A stretch of 64,000 nt of DNA from positions 33,110,819 through 33,174,818 of the forward strand of contig OZ038390.1 of the NCBI GenBank assembly GCA_964036045.1, read 5' to 3'. Below, piece by piece: positions 53,401 to 62,037 of this stretch. The first letter of the stretch is position 1. The number at the start of each line of letters is the position of its first letter. A model generated the notes under the pieces. The model was not told where the DNA came from and did no database searches. It saw only the letters and a program-made list of their open reading frames with translations. The translations under genes were made by a program, and so were the position numbers. The DNA comes from Eutreptiella sp. 'Long Island Sound 2002'. Lineage: Eukaryota > Euglenozoa > Euglenophyceae > Eutreptiales > Eutreptiaceae.

Positions 53401-55198
53401 CCGGAGTGGGTCCAACCAGTCTGCGTCGGAGTCCCTGCACGCCCTGGATTGCCCGGAACTGGAAGAGTCCGTCCACTGAGCGGAGTTTGTGTCGCTTGTT
53501 GGGGGGGGCGGCTTCCACCATCGAGAGCGGGATAAGGAGGCGGGCACACGGCCACTTTTCGTGGTCCAATGCGGTACCTAGCCAGGACTTGGCGTACGAG
53601 GTCCAATCGTTCCACAACGTCTACCATTCGGTCCAGAAGATTGACCATGACCGGCATGTGGCCAAGCGCATTTGAACGGATCCCCCGTGGCGTATACCAG
53701 AGGAAGCACAGAGTGTGGGGATCTGTTCCTAGGGTGCCCCGTGTCCCCACCAGCGTACCTGTCCCCACAACCATGGGACCCGGCTAACACAGTGTACGTC
53801 TGCCATTTGTTTCTGTCCACGAAGTTCCATGATCCAAGAATTTGCTGGTGTGGCCATGATTTGTCCATGCAGTAAGATGTCATGTGGCTGGGGATCGGGG
53901 AGATCCATGGGCAGATTGTCTCCCATGTTAGCCAGGACATCAGAGTCGTTGTTACCGTTTATGTCCAAGTAGTCTCGATAGGTGGTGGTGTTTCGTATGT
54001 CCCTATGTCCTAGCGTCCACCTTACCGTGAGGTTTTTGCTAGTGACGTTGTGGAAGCTATGGTCGCAGACCGCAACAGTTTTACAGGGCTGAAACCATGG
54101 CGTGCTCTGTGGCCTCCCAGCACAGCTAGGGGACGACATCATCCTAGATAACTAGGGGGTAGTAAAAGCCAACCCCATTCCACGGAAAGGTGTGGTCAAA
54201 GCCCCAATCTGCACCACGGGCCCTGTCCACTAGCACCCCATAAGGGCCACGTACCCCACCGCCCTGTGCAGGGATATATGAGAAGCGAGGGGCCTGGATG
54301 GGGGTGGGGGGAGGGGGTCTGGAACCACACAAGTTGGTGTACCAAAAATGGCCCAAATCAACATTTTTTTTGAAAAATTTCATTTTTTTTCCCACTATGG
54401 AATTTCATTTTTACCGACTATGAAATCTGGGTCTGGGGGGGAGGTCCAGGGGGGGGGGGGGGGGGCTCCTCCTATGGCTGTCAGCCGTCCTAATACATCC
54501 CTAGCCCCACTTGAGGATTGTTTTTTGTTGGCGGGGGATTCAGGCCACGGCAAGCTGGCAAAGCCCGCTCACCACAAGGCACTCAGGAATCTCCCAGAAT
54601 CAAGGGTCGAAGCTGTCCACTGCTGCGATTGTCTCACACAGCCATGCGGCAATGCCCACTTGAGGATTGTGCCCGCGCTCGCTGTGGAGTGCCACAAGCT
54701 GCTCGCCACCGCTCAGCATCACCTCCCGCTCCTGACGCACACCTTCCACGTGGGGAAAGCCTTCTTCAGGGCCTGGAACGCGCGGGCGCTGGTCAAATCC
54801 GTCGTGTTCTGGGAGAGGATGGTCTGCACGAGGGAGTCCAGGACCGACCGGGCACTGCCGCAGCCCCCCTTCACTTGGGCGCGCTGTGGCATGCCGTGGA
54901 CCTCTGCCAGCGCACGGCACACTGAATAGCACTGCGCCGCGTCGGGGCCCTGCCACTTGCGTGGGGGCTTTTGGGGCGAGGGGGTGGCGATCTCCGCGGC
55001 CGCTTCCGTGGGCTCTGTCTTGACCCGGGGCTCAGACTTGGGCTCGGGCTTTGCACCGCCGGTGCCCTTTGGCTCCGCCTTTGGCACAGTGGTCAGCAGC
55101 GCCGTCTCATCCATCACCTCCTGTTTGATTTTCTTGGCAAGGGCACCATAGTGCTCCTCTGTCTTGCATCGCTTCCGTTTACCAGCCGTTGGAGACAT
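32459..55198 (-). CDS. HhH-GPD DNA glycosylase / endonuclease III-like protein, three exons over 22.7 kb
   Basis: Exon 1 54743-55198 (152 codons), exon 2 47746-47931 (62 codons), exon 3 32459-32764 (101 codons plus stop). All junctions are phase 0: donor TGGAAG/GTGTGC joins acceptor GCCACAG/GCG, and donor AAGGAG/GTTGTG joins CGACAG/GAG. The joined product is about 315 residues and closely follows the plant HhH-GPD family typified by Arabidopsis At3g47830. N-terminus: a basic stretch GKRKRCK (6-12, possible nuclear signal) and a Pro/Glu/Lys-rich region. [11 protein letters not shown] (124-134) is the family's DNA-contact helix. The hairpin GVGPKT carries the catalytic Lys225, and FPVDTHV the catalytic Asp243, so a bifunctional glycosylase/AP-lyase in base-excision repair is expected. 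C-terminus: C292-x2-C295-x11-C307, not the full four-Cys iron-sulfur pattern of bacterial Nth. The start at 55198 is chosen over an in-frame Met at 55285 because the basic region begins there. The exon 2 donor is weak. The substrate base is unknown. Confidence 0.88.
33223..33270. repeat. (ACACC)n pentanucleotide tract near the 3' end of glycosylase intron 2
   Basis: About nine copies of CACAC/ACACC. Just to the left (32.9-33.2 kb) are degenerate CAACG and CACGG words. The tract lies about 460 bp inside intron 2 from the exon 3 acceptor, and matches the longer tract at the other end of the same intron. Confidence 0.9.
33271..34700. other. Unique intron sequence between simple repeat and megasatellite
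   Basis: Part of glycosylase intron 2. Several long GC-driven frames cross it on both strands, none with a recognisable domain. A word at about 34562 (GGGAGTTAAGCCCCGG) recalls 5S rRNA but the surrounding sequence does not fit. Confidence 0.4.
34705..42239. repeat. 94 bp minisatellite array, about 80 copies
   Basis: Each unit contains ACTCCGAACACCCCCTGGGC, TGGGCTCCCCGTCCCCCCCA, GGCCGGTGCGCCCGGTTCTC and AGATGGCCCCCCATTGGCC. Spacing is 94 bp with rare 95 bp units. Diagnostic variants (for example GGACTTGCAGGAG, GTTCTCTAAAGAAG, CCCCTAGGCTGGG) recur in the same order, showing block duplications: 36103-37701 equals 37702-39300 (1599 bp, 17 units), and much of it again from 39865 to about 41463. 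Open frames in both strands are by-products of a unit with almost no stop codons. It lies inside glycosylase intron 2. Confidence 0.97.
42240..45435. repeat. 82 bp minisatellite array, about 39 copies, alternating two variants
   Basis: The unit is the 94 bp unit with its GAAGCAGATGGCC... part replaced by a shorter segment. Shared words are CACCCCCTGGGC, ACTCCCCATCCCCCCAGGCC and GCCCGGTTCT. Two forms tend to alternate: GGCCGGTGTGCCCGGTTCTA with CGTCCCCACAGGCCC, and GGCCGGTGGGCCCGGTTGTC with CATCCCCGCAGGCCC, giving a 164 bp higher-order unit. No unit contains a stop codon in any plus-strand frame, so three frames of up to 1080 codons stay open; I do not regard them as genes. Confidence 0.96.
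45436..47250. repeat. 47 bp minisatellite array, about 38 copies
   Basis: Unit words: GCCCCCAGGCAGTGAGGCAG, TGCATTGCAGGAG and TTGCACTGCCCACT. Copies vary at a few sites (GTTGCACT, GTTCCACT, GTGGCACT, GGTCCACT). It begins directly at the end of the 82 bp array: the last ACTCCCCA word runs into ACTGCCCCCAGGCAGT. It is within glycosylase intron 2. Confidence 0.96.
47543..47666. repeat. (ACACC)n pentanucleotide tract, about 24 copies
   Basis: A nearly perfect ACACC run. In the sense of the glycosylase transcript it reads GGTGT and starts about 80 bp after the exon 2 donor (47745). The same repeat lies near the other end of the same intron (33223-33270). Confidence 0.95.
48464..48590 (-). CDS. 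Possible terminal exon encoding a basic segment and a membrane helix
   Basis: A minus-strand frame reads [20 protein letters not shown], then a hydrophobic stretch ([20 protein letters not shown]), and stops at 48464. An AG at GTGTCAG could be its acceptor. It lies in glycosylase intron 1, directly beside the AT-rich organelle-like insertion. A neighbouring frame (48162-48350) is also protein-like. The family is not recognised; it may be a nested gene fragment or chance. Confidence 0.25.
48596..49250 (+). other. AT-rich insertion of organellar origin (NUMT/NUPT-like)
   Basis: About 650 bp of sharply AT-rich DNA with A and T runs, in a window that is otherwise GC-rich. Its right part encodes recognisable organelle ribosomal protein S11. 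The sharp composition change and the gene content indicate a transfer from an organelle genome into intron 1 of the glycosylase. Mitochondrial origin is favoured by the GFKGSRKST motif, but plastid origin is possible. The left part has short open frames that I do not recognise. Confidence 0.72.
49029..49252 (+). pseudogene. rps11: Organellar ribosomal protein S11 fragment, broken
   Basis: The plus-strand frame from 49029 reads [10 protein letters not shown] and then a TAA (49071-49073) at the start of an 11-base A run. The following frame (offset by one base) reads [20 protein letters not shown] and [16 protein letters not shown], the S11 core that contacts rRNA in the small-subunit platform. 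Similarity fades after [10 protein letters not shown], so the conserved C-terminus (the HNGCRPPKKRR region of intact S11 proteins) is lost. A frameshift plus a stop and the missing end make this a pseudogene. Confidence 0.78.
49673..49900 (-). pseudogene. Transposon zinc-binding C-terminal domain
   Basis: [18 protein letters not shown] matches the short copy's CDECKEHYCTECIDTHTC at 14 of 18 positions, conserving four Cys plus the final His and Cys. It probably binds zinc in the intact protein. The downstream coding is different from copy 1 until the shared terminus. Confidence 0.65.
49893..50874 (-). pseudogene. DDE transposase of the composite transposon, frameshifted
   Basis: 50874-50488 holds the N-terminal part of the catalytic region ([20 protein letters not shown]). 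50600-50328 continues with [20 protein letters not shown] and ADVLIW. 50327-49893 holds [27 protein letters not shown] and [12 protein letters not shown]. Compared with the short copy, the third catalytic acid (Glu in HIEQLF) is Gly here (RVGHLF). The first and second Asp are kept. Frame changes lie between the three pieces. Confidence 0.65.
50742..51260 (-). pseudogene. Ulp1-like (C48) cysteine protease domain, catalytic Cys replaced
   Basis: The 172-codon frame shows [13 protein letters not shown] (catalytic His), VWVVDSMN (Asp), a Gln in QGQPRF, then [13 protein letters not shown] where Ulp1 proteases have a DCG-type motif. The expected Cys is Phe (TTT, one base from TGT). The fold is well supported; activity is not. 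Ulp1 domains are carried by several eukaryotic DNA transposon groups. Confidence 0.65.
51298..52445 (-). pseudogene. N-terminal region of the composite transposon, unrecognised
   Basis: 52445-51528 is open for 305 codons, starting [20 protein letters not shown], and includes a [20 protein letters not shown] segment that looks like real protein. It is interrupted in the middle by translated 41 bp repeats. The overlapping frame 51555-51298 carries the next segment ([20 protein letters not shown]). I recognise no domain. Confidence 0.45.
51861..51983. repeat. 41 bp minisatellite, three copies
   Basis: TCCCAC starts at 51861, 51902 and 51943, each followed by GCTTTGGTGTGGCCCCTTGA and GTTGGGGTGATGGA. 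Single partial units are at about 52215-52245 and, in the opposite orientation, at 6437-6490. The array sits inside the transposon's open frame. Confidence 0.88.
53265..54142 (-). mobile_element. Retroelement relic with RNase H-like domain
   Basis: The 54142-53729 frame contains [20 protein letters not shown] and [18 protein letters not shown], which follow the C-terminal pattern of retroelement RNase H (VxW..GH..I, GN..SD.LA). Later frames 53774-53265 and 53617-53378 ([20 protein letters not shown]) look like continued coding after frameshifts. No reverse transcriptase motif is visible upstream, so this is a 5'-truncated or rearranged copy. It lies in glycosylase intron 1. Confidence 0.45.
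54312..54520. repeat. Family A dispersed G-rich repeat
   Basis: GGGTCTGGAACCACACAAGT, TTGGTGTACCAAAAATGGCC, CCACTATGGAATTTCATTTT, a G run, and CTATGGCTGTCAGCCGTCCTAATACATCCCT. It matches 63604-63780 and 13527-13775. It is in glycosylase intron 1, close to exon 1. Confidence 0.75.
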
Positions 55199-55406
55199 TG
55201 TGTGAAGACGAGGCAGCAGGCCTGGGCACGGGGCACAGTCAAGGGATGGCTGCGGGCTAACATTAGAAGCAAGGGGGGGGAGCAATCAATTGCACTAACA
55301 AAATAGGTTCACCAACAACATGATCCAGGGTAAAAACAAAAATGGACCATTTGAACAACGTGGAAATTCTTTGGCTGAATACCAACTATTCACAGCATGG
55401 ATTTCT

Positions 55407-55654
55407 TACCCTCACCCCCCGCTTGTCCAGCCCCTCCCCAGGGGCGATGGACCCCTCCCACCCTGGGGGGGGGGGGACCGTACACCACTCCCGACCAACC
55501 AATTCTAGTATAACCCAACTAAAACTTTTCTTCGGCGCCTGTGATTTCCTATTGATTTCTTACTGTTCATGGGCCAAGTGACGGTCCCCCCCCTGGGGGG
55601 GGGGGTGTAGACAAGGGGGGGGGGGGAGGGGCTGGACAAGGGGGGGTGAGGGTA
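55407..55654. mobile_element. MITE family B, intact copy with terminal inverted repeats
   Basis: About 248 bp. The left end TACCCTCACCCCCCGCTTGT continues CCAGCCCCTCCCC. The right end is its reverse complement with one base fewer: GGGGAGGGGCTGGACAAG followed by GGGGGGTGAGGGTA. TA lies at both outer ends, consistent with a TA target duplication as in Tc1/mariner-like elements, or with TA being part of the terminal repeat. The interior has AAAACTTTTCTTCGGCGCCT and ATTGATTTCTTACTGTTCAT and no coding. It lies about 200 bp upstream of the glycosylase start. Confidence 0.75.
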
Positions 55655-55942
55655 CAAGGCATTTTCTTTCATTGTAACGTCATACACCATATGCACTTGC
55701 TGCAACTGTGATGTGTTGAAATGGTCTTACTGTGGCACAGGATCCCAAAGCACATGCTATGCCAAAAATTTGCACGTCCAAAAAATGCATTGCACATGCA
55801 ATTCTTGCCTTCCTTTTGACTTGTGTCACCTTTGTTTATCTGCCAGGAGAATAAAAAATTCTATTGCCTTCAGAACGACACCTCGAAGAGAGGCTGACAG
55901 TCAGTCAATCAGTCAGATAGTCAGGCAAGCAGTCAGTCACGC

Positions 55943-56490
55943 AGCATGGATTTCTTACCCTCACCCCCCGCTTGTCCAGCCCCTCCCCAGGGGCGATGGA
56001 CCCCTCCCACCCTGGGGGGGGGGGGGACCGTACACCACTCCCGACCAACCAATTCTAGTATAACCCAACTAAAACTTTTCTTCGGCGCCTGTGATTTCCT
56101 ATCGATTTCTTACTGTTCATGGGCCAAGTGACGGTCCCCCCCCTGGGGGGGTGTGACCTAATTAAGAAACAGACAAATGCAAACCAGAGGTAATGCACTC
56201 CACAGTCAGGCATAAGTGCATCTTTATTCTCTATGCCAAACCTGGTTAAACCTCAAGACACACACTGTGTCTGAAACAGAAAACAGAACATGATGTCTGC
56301 CTACATTAGTCAGACAGTCACAGTCAGCAGCTGTCAGTCAGACATCAGCAATCAGTGTCGGATAAAGACACCATGCATTACCGGCATGGCCGAAAAGAGC
56401 AACCCGCCGCTTGCCCCCTGGGGGGGGGGGGGGGGGGGCGTAGACAAAGGGGGGGGGGGGAGGGGCTGGACAAGGGGGGGTGAAGGTACA
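55943..56490. mobile_element. MITE family B, second copy, interrupted
   Basis: Left end and interior repeat the first copy from 55956. The element breaks at about 56150 and resumes at about 56420-56490 with the right end (GGGGAGGGGCTGGACAAGGG). About 270 bp of other sequence, containing AGTCAGACAGTCACAGTCAG words, separates the parts. Confidence 0.65.
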
Positions 56491-56785
56491 AGGCATTTTC
56501 TTTCATTGTAACGTCATACACCATATGCACTTGCTGCAACTGTGATGTGTTGAAATGGTCTTACTGTGGCACAGGATCCCAAAGCACATGCTATGCCAAA
56601 AATTTGCACGTCCAAAAAATGCATTGCACATGCAATTCTTGCCTTCCTTTTGACTTGTGTCACCTTTGTTTATCTGTCAGGAGAATAAAAAATTCTATTG
56701 CCTTCAGAACGACACCTCGAAGAGAGGCTGACAGTCAGTCAATCAGTCAGATAGTCAGGCAAGCAGTCAGTCACGCAGTCAGTCG

Positions 56786-58990
56786 GGCAAGCAGGCAGGC
56801 AGGCAGGCAGGCAGAAACACACAGTTTGGGTTTCTTTCAGTGTCAGACTTGGCTACAAGCAGCGGGGAGCCCCTGGTATACCAGAGCAGTCAGCGGTCCA
56901 GTGGAAATGCACTTGACCGCTGACATCCAGGTCGGCGATTCGATTCCCGGCCAGCCGATCGCCGGCCGCCCCGGACGACCTGTAGGCTTTGCTGTACCTG
57001 ACCCTCGTTCAAATCCTTCTGAGCACAAACTTTTGACCCCCCCCCAAAAAAGTGATATCCAGTTTCAGGGGATAGAGGCCTCAGAATCCATTGGGGGATC
57101 GTTTTATTGGGCAAAATAATGATTTCACAAGGGGTTGGGCATCCAATATCATGCCTTGGGGTTTGCTACGCGAACGACCCCCAAAAAACAAACCGATGAA
57201 AAGACGCACGCGCCTGCGCTTGATCTAACAACTCTCTTCGAGGTGATTTGTTTCCCAGCAATGATAAATCTCATGACTTTGTAGTGTTTCTGTTGGCGTT
57301 TAGATATGACAACTGGCCTGCACACCATGAATCCTTGCACACAGCAATCCATAAAGCATAAACACTCATGGCTATTGGCACACACCGTCCTCATCAAGGG
57401 TGTTTGAAATCCATCAAATGTCATAGTAGCCACCTTCAGTTCTCTGAACCCTCAACCCCCCGCCTCCACCTCCCCTTGGGCTTACACAAGGTAACCGGAG
57501 ATGCGCGTTCGTCCCATGAAGCACAGTGCGATGAACCCGCTGTTCTGCAACGAATGAGGAGGAAAACACACTGCAACAACCCGAAATAAATTGAATGCCT
57601 CAAACAAATTGCATTGTACAGATTTGGGCAACAGAATAATTGCATAGCCCCCCCCCCCCCCCTCCCCCCCGGTCACCCTGAAACTCAAGGCAGAAAATTC
57701 TGGCATACACGTAATTAAACCCCCCAAAGCACCCAACGAGCCATTATATTGTGTCCCTATTTGTTCTAGTCTCATAGCAACTGGGTCCTGATTTGGGGGG
57801 CGGGGTCCACCAAAAAGCCTCGTCGGATACCACATAGCACAAATGGTGTCTATTGGGTTGCCTGTTGTGTGAGCTGTTGGAACAAAGGTGCTTGTGACTA
57901 TCAGTCATGATGTCAGGTTCCAGACAACCCACACAATTCTGCCGGACTGATCATTTGTGTCCATTGGAGACGGGGGGCATCGACACACTGCAAAGTGGTG
58001 CCACCTCCTTTGCCAGCCACTTTCTTCACCGTTGTGCGCATGCCCCTCGAGCGCGCCTTCCACTCGGACCCACAAAATTGCACTTCTTCCTGCCCCATCC
58101 CACCGACCGTGTTGCTAACAGGCCCAACCCCTCCCCCTCAGCCCTCCAACCACCTCACAGGCAACAACACAAACCACAGCGTTGAGTGTGAGACAGCCTC
58201 ACTCGCTCATCAGGCCGAGGCCTGGTATAATACGCGCCCGGCGAGCTCGGGTGGCTCCCGTACAATAAGTATAAGCTTAGCCGGATGAGTCCCGGCGTCA
58301 GCGCAAGGGTTGACATTCGTGACCAGCAGAGCACACCACAAACCACGTCTATTGACGCCATGGACAGTAGACTGTGCAGATGCAGAACTAGTCACTTAGG
58401 GCATTATTTATAAGGCTCAAAATGTCAACAGTCAGCACAACACCAACCAGCCATTTCGAGTAATCCGGTTCTGGTTGATCGTTGCTGCCTTGAGCCATCC
58501 CTTGCGCGCTGACTTGAGCACCGATGTGCTTGGCTATAAATGGGTATCTGACGTTGCGATGCCCCTATAATGGCTGTAATCCCCAAAATGGCTAAAATCC
58601 AGAGATGAGGGAGACGGGCTGGAGAAAGGTAAGCAGTACGACGTACACATGCAGAAATAAAAAATAAAGGCACCGCGGCGTGTCAAGCAGAGGACACTAC
58701 AGCTTCTCTGTCAGTCTCCAGCTTATGGGCCTGCGGGCGCAAGGTAGTGCAAGGCAGTACCTTATGTCTTGATGGGATGCGATGAAAACAGTGGCTCTTG
58801 GACAAAGGCTGCACTTGAGTAGAGGAGAAGAGAGGGGACGGGAGGAGGGGGGAGGGGCATGGACTGCAGAGGCAGAGGGGTTGATCCGGTGTGCATTCAC
58901 AGGCATTCGGAAGGGGGGGCGCAGGGGCAATGGATGGGACTTTGTGGTGGGAACAAAGGGCCAAAGGGCGTTATCCGTTGGTCTGGAGTG
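56786..58990. other. No supported gene
   Basis: GGCA tetranucleotides at 56785-56815 are followed by a sequence with a B-box-like word (GATTCGATTCCC at 56937). The rest holds C runs near 57650 and no frame with recognisable motifs. The segment 56600-57120 is a plus-strand open frame produced by the duplicated flank. Confidence 0.4.
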
Positions 58991-59028
58991 GCGGGGCATG
59001 CGACGCGTACCAGGACAGCGGTTGTGTA

Positions 59029-59311
59029 GGTGTGTGTGTGTGTGTGTGTGATCTGTACTTTTAGAGGTGGATCCTTGTGCAGCGTTGGGCTGGACGCCTC
59101 ATTTGGCTCAGGTCTGCTGAGGCCTCTTTGTGACGTTGTTTCCCCCCCTTCTGCGGAATCAGAACCTCTGTATTTTGCTGGCTAGGTATCCAGAGTGTTT
59201 GCTCTCCCGTGCCTCGTCATGAAAAGCGGGCGGGCGACATCCTCGGCCACGGTCTCCTCCAGCCCCCGTGGAACTGGGGCTGGTGGGGACGGAGGGGGGG
59301 GTGTTTTCGGC
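59029..59311. repeat. Family C dispersed repeat, copy 2, with short GT run
   Basis: A GT run of about 20 bp followed by the same roughly 270 bp as 19595-19866. It diverges after TGTTTTCGGCCTCCTGCG. Unlike copy 1, no tRNA follows. Confidence 0.8.
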
Positions 59312-59474
59312 CTCCTGCGTTTGGGGGCTGGAGGGGTGGGGGGTTGGTGTGGGGACCTCAGCAGACCCGTAGAGATACGTGCAGGCCCTTGTAGGCGTGG
59401 TCGTTTGTGGGGCAGTTGTGCATGTGCAGCAAGTGGGCGCTTCCGGCGCGCAGGCACTGGGGTGCACACTTTAT

Positions 59475-59720
59475 GTGTGTGTGTGTGTGTGTGTTGGGGG
59501 GGGGGGGGGGCACATTACGAAGGTACACCAGTATGGGTCAGCGGGGTCGGTAGCACAGACGAGATCCTCAGCCATACTGTGCCCAACAGCTAGGCTGCCA
59601 GGAGGTGTGAGTGTGTTTGTGGGGGGGGGGGGGGGTGCCAGAAAGGCTCAGTAAGTATATGTGTGTGACGCCCAAATATTTCAACCAAATCAATAGCGTG
59701 TGTGTGTGTGTGTGTGCGTG

Positions 59721-59759
<39 letters not shown>

Positions 59760-59815
59760 ATGCGTGTGTGCGTGTGTGTGTGTTGGGAAGGCGGGGGGGG
59801 GGGGGGGGCTAGAGG
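59475..59815. repeat. GT / GCGT microsatellites and G runs
   Basis: A (GT) run at 59475-59492 is followed by a G run. A second block at 59698-59782 contains GT, GCGT and TGCG words, again followed by a G run. The intervening sequence has no visible gene. Confidence 0.8.
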
Positions 59816-60589
59816 GCTGTGTCCATGGTACAGTGCTGGGGGGGTGTGGGACAGGGCTGCGGGTGTGGGACGGGGCCTCCTGCCCATTCTTGTACAAGCT
59901 TTGCACAGGCCCGCCACACTTCTCATCACAAACACAGTCCCAGACTTCGGATTTGCGGACGGGGCGCAATAGAAATGTCACCACCGTCATGAGGGCTCTG
60001 TGTAGCGTCGTGCAGGAGAGCTGTCTTGAGGTAAGCTCTGTTGTAGTATGATTAGGGAAGTGGAGTGAGGGGGAGCAGGCCTCTCAGGGCGTGCTGCTGT
60101 ATAATGGAATGAGATCACGCGGCGACCCATGCAGCAGGTTTGATGGTGTTTCGTTGTTTGAGTGGAGGGGGGCGGTGAAGACGTCGCTTTGTCTAAAGGA
60201 TGACCCTTCGATAGTTTCGTCAAGAGCACTCGGTGGGATCTGCCCCCAGTGGACGGAGGGGACCGTCACGTACTCGTGTGCCGGGATGTCTGGGTCAAAA
60301 AAAGAAAAATGGTGGTGGTCGTTCCGCGGCGGTCGCCTCCACAGAGCCGAAGGAGTGCGCAGCGCGTTGCCGTTGCGGTTGCCGCTGTCGTTGTCTGTGG
60401 CGGCGTGCGAAGCCCTTCCGGAGTCTCATGACCACGATACTTACGGTTTGCCTGATTGAACATGGGCCTGAGCAAGAGCGTGCCGGGCCCCCGGCGCATA
60501 CAAACGGTACTTCGGAGATTAGTTTTGGGAGTACTCTAGTTTTGAGAGCCGAGCCTCAGGCGCGCCCCCTTTGAGACGAAGGGAAGGCG

Positions 60590-60973
60590 GTGGGCGGCGT
60601 GACAAGAAGCGCAAATGTACATGCGACGAGGGCACAAGCGGGCGTGGCTGAGGGGGCAGGGGGGGAAGGCACCCCAATTCCTCTGTCCACGACCCGCGTC
60701 TGCCCCCGACACATCAGGAGGTCATGCATGACCTGTTATACGGGCGCTAAAGACCTCAGAAGGTCATGCATGACCTGTTATACGGGCGCTAAAGACGTCA
60801 GGAGGTCATGCGTGACCTGTTATACGGGCGCTAAAGACGTCAGGAGGTCAGGCATGACCTGTTTTACGGGTGCTAAAAACGTCAGGGGGTCATGCATGAC
60901 CTGTTATACGGGCGCTAAAGAGGGTTCACGTGGGAACACTCGTGTACCATTGCGCCGGACTGACTCGCTTTAG
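60590..60973 (+). CDS. Hypothetical protein with five 14-residue CxxC repeats
   Basis: A 127-codon frame. Residues about 43-113 are five copies of a 14-residue unit, consensus RRSCMTCYTGAKDV, with a CxxC pair in each of the clearest copies. Changes between copies are mostly silent or conservative, and the 42 bp period preserves the frame. The N-terminal part is Ala/Gly/Arg-rich. Paired cysteines could bind metal if it is made, but the DNA repeat by itself (a 16 bp palindrome) may be the selected feature. No family is recognised. Confidence 0.3.
   Translation: MGGVTRSANVHATRAQAGVAEGAGGEGTPIPLSTTRVCPRHIRRSCMTCYTGAKDLRRSCMTCYTGAKDVRRSCVTCYTGAKDVRRSGMTCFTGAKNVRGSCMTCYTGAKEGSRGNTRVPLRRTDSL
60717..60926. 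repeat. 42 bp tandem repeat, five copies, each with a 16 bp palindrome
   Basis: Each unit has AGGTCATGCATGACCT (a perfect palindrome in copies 1, 2 and, with GG, 5; one change in copies 3 and 4), then GTTATACGGGCGCTAAAGAC. The period is 42 bp throughout. Confidence 0.9.
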
Positions 60974-61189
60974 AAGGGGGGTCCGGAGGTGGTAGCGCTG
61001 CGATGGACCGCAGGACGTGGCCCGGGGCTTGGGACGTCGCTGCGGCCAGTGCACAGCCGCACCGTCACCTGCGCGCCCCCATTTCGTTAAAATACAAACG
61101 ACGCCGCCTTCGAGTGGACTGCTCGTGCGGATTATAATGTGCCTTTTGGATCGGGTGGCAACCGCGTTCTTTCATAACCGTTACGGACT

Positions 61190-61255
61190 TCGATTGGGGG
61201 GGGGGCTGTACATACATTGGGCAGTTCGATGGGGGGCTGTACATACATTGTGCAG
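61190..61255. repeat. Short direct repeat GGGGGGCTGTACATACATTG
   Basis: Two copies about 32 bp apart, separated by GGCAGTTCGATG-type sequence. The area 60974-62050 shows no supported gene. Confidence 0.7.
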
Positions 61256-62037
61256 GCCTGGTCAGGGCTTGGCGCCCTGCAGCCAAGCGTGTCGCCAGGC
61301 CGCCATCGCAGATTATAGCCATCAAACAACGCTGCCCCAGCCCAACGGGCCGTCATCGCATAGTATAGCAATTACGCAGGGAATTTATACGACGTTCTAT
61401 AGTAAAGCGGGGCCGTACGGCGGTAGTCGGTCCGGCGGAGGCAGGGGACTGCGGCTTGGGTTCGGAACGGGGGTTACGGTGTGGAGCGGTGAAAGGCCCG
61501 CGATGATGGGCCCCCGACAGCAGGGGAGTGACGCTGTGCCCTCCGGCACTACGGAGATACAATGGGGCACACGGGGCAAACCGGGGCCACAGGGCAGAAC
61601 CACAGTCAGTATTCGGCCGGACATGCCCCTAGTGCCCGGCAGGGGACCTGAGTTTCGCTGAGAATCAGCCCCGTCCCAGGGTGCCACTTAGTAAGATCCG
61701 CTCTTGGCACATCTGAAACTCGGTAGGAACCGGCCGGGGCCGTGTCCGACTCAGTAGGATCCGCCTCCTTCTGATCACGCCTGACCTGCCAGACGCTAGT
61801 GGCATGTCTGCCCATGACACTTCACACCCAAAGCGGTGGATGCAAAGTAGCCGCACTCCAGGCGCACTCGGGGCGCAGCCAAGGCGCACCCAAAGCCGCT
61901 GCCTCTCCAATGGCCTGGCCCATACGTCCGGCGAAGACTGGGCGCCGCTGTCTGTGGCCCTGGAAGAGTACAGTCATCTGCACCCAGTGCCCGGTCCTCC
62001 GGAGCAGGGACGCTTTTGAGCGGGGGATGCGGGGGCT

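Larger units (their letters stand above)
55394..56785. repeat. Segmental tandem duplication carrying the MITE and its flank
   Basis: Unit 1 begins at 55394 (GCATGGATTTCTTACCC) and unit 2 at 55943. The flank 55655-55942 (CAAGGCATTTTCTTTCATTG to GTCAGTCACGCAG) recurs almost unchanged at 56491-56780. Unit 2 is longer because of the insertion at 56150-56420. Short AGTCAGTC repeats border the units. Confidence 0.75.

Noticed and set aside
56880-56975. tRNA gene or tRNA-derived SINE
   Set aside because: A B-box-like word (GATTCGATTCCC) is present, but the T-stem and acceptor stem do not pair and no A-box arm folds.
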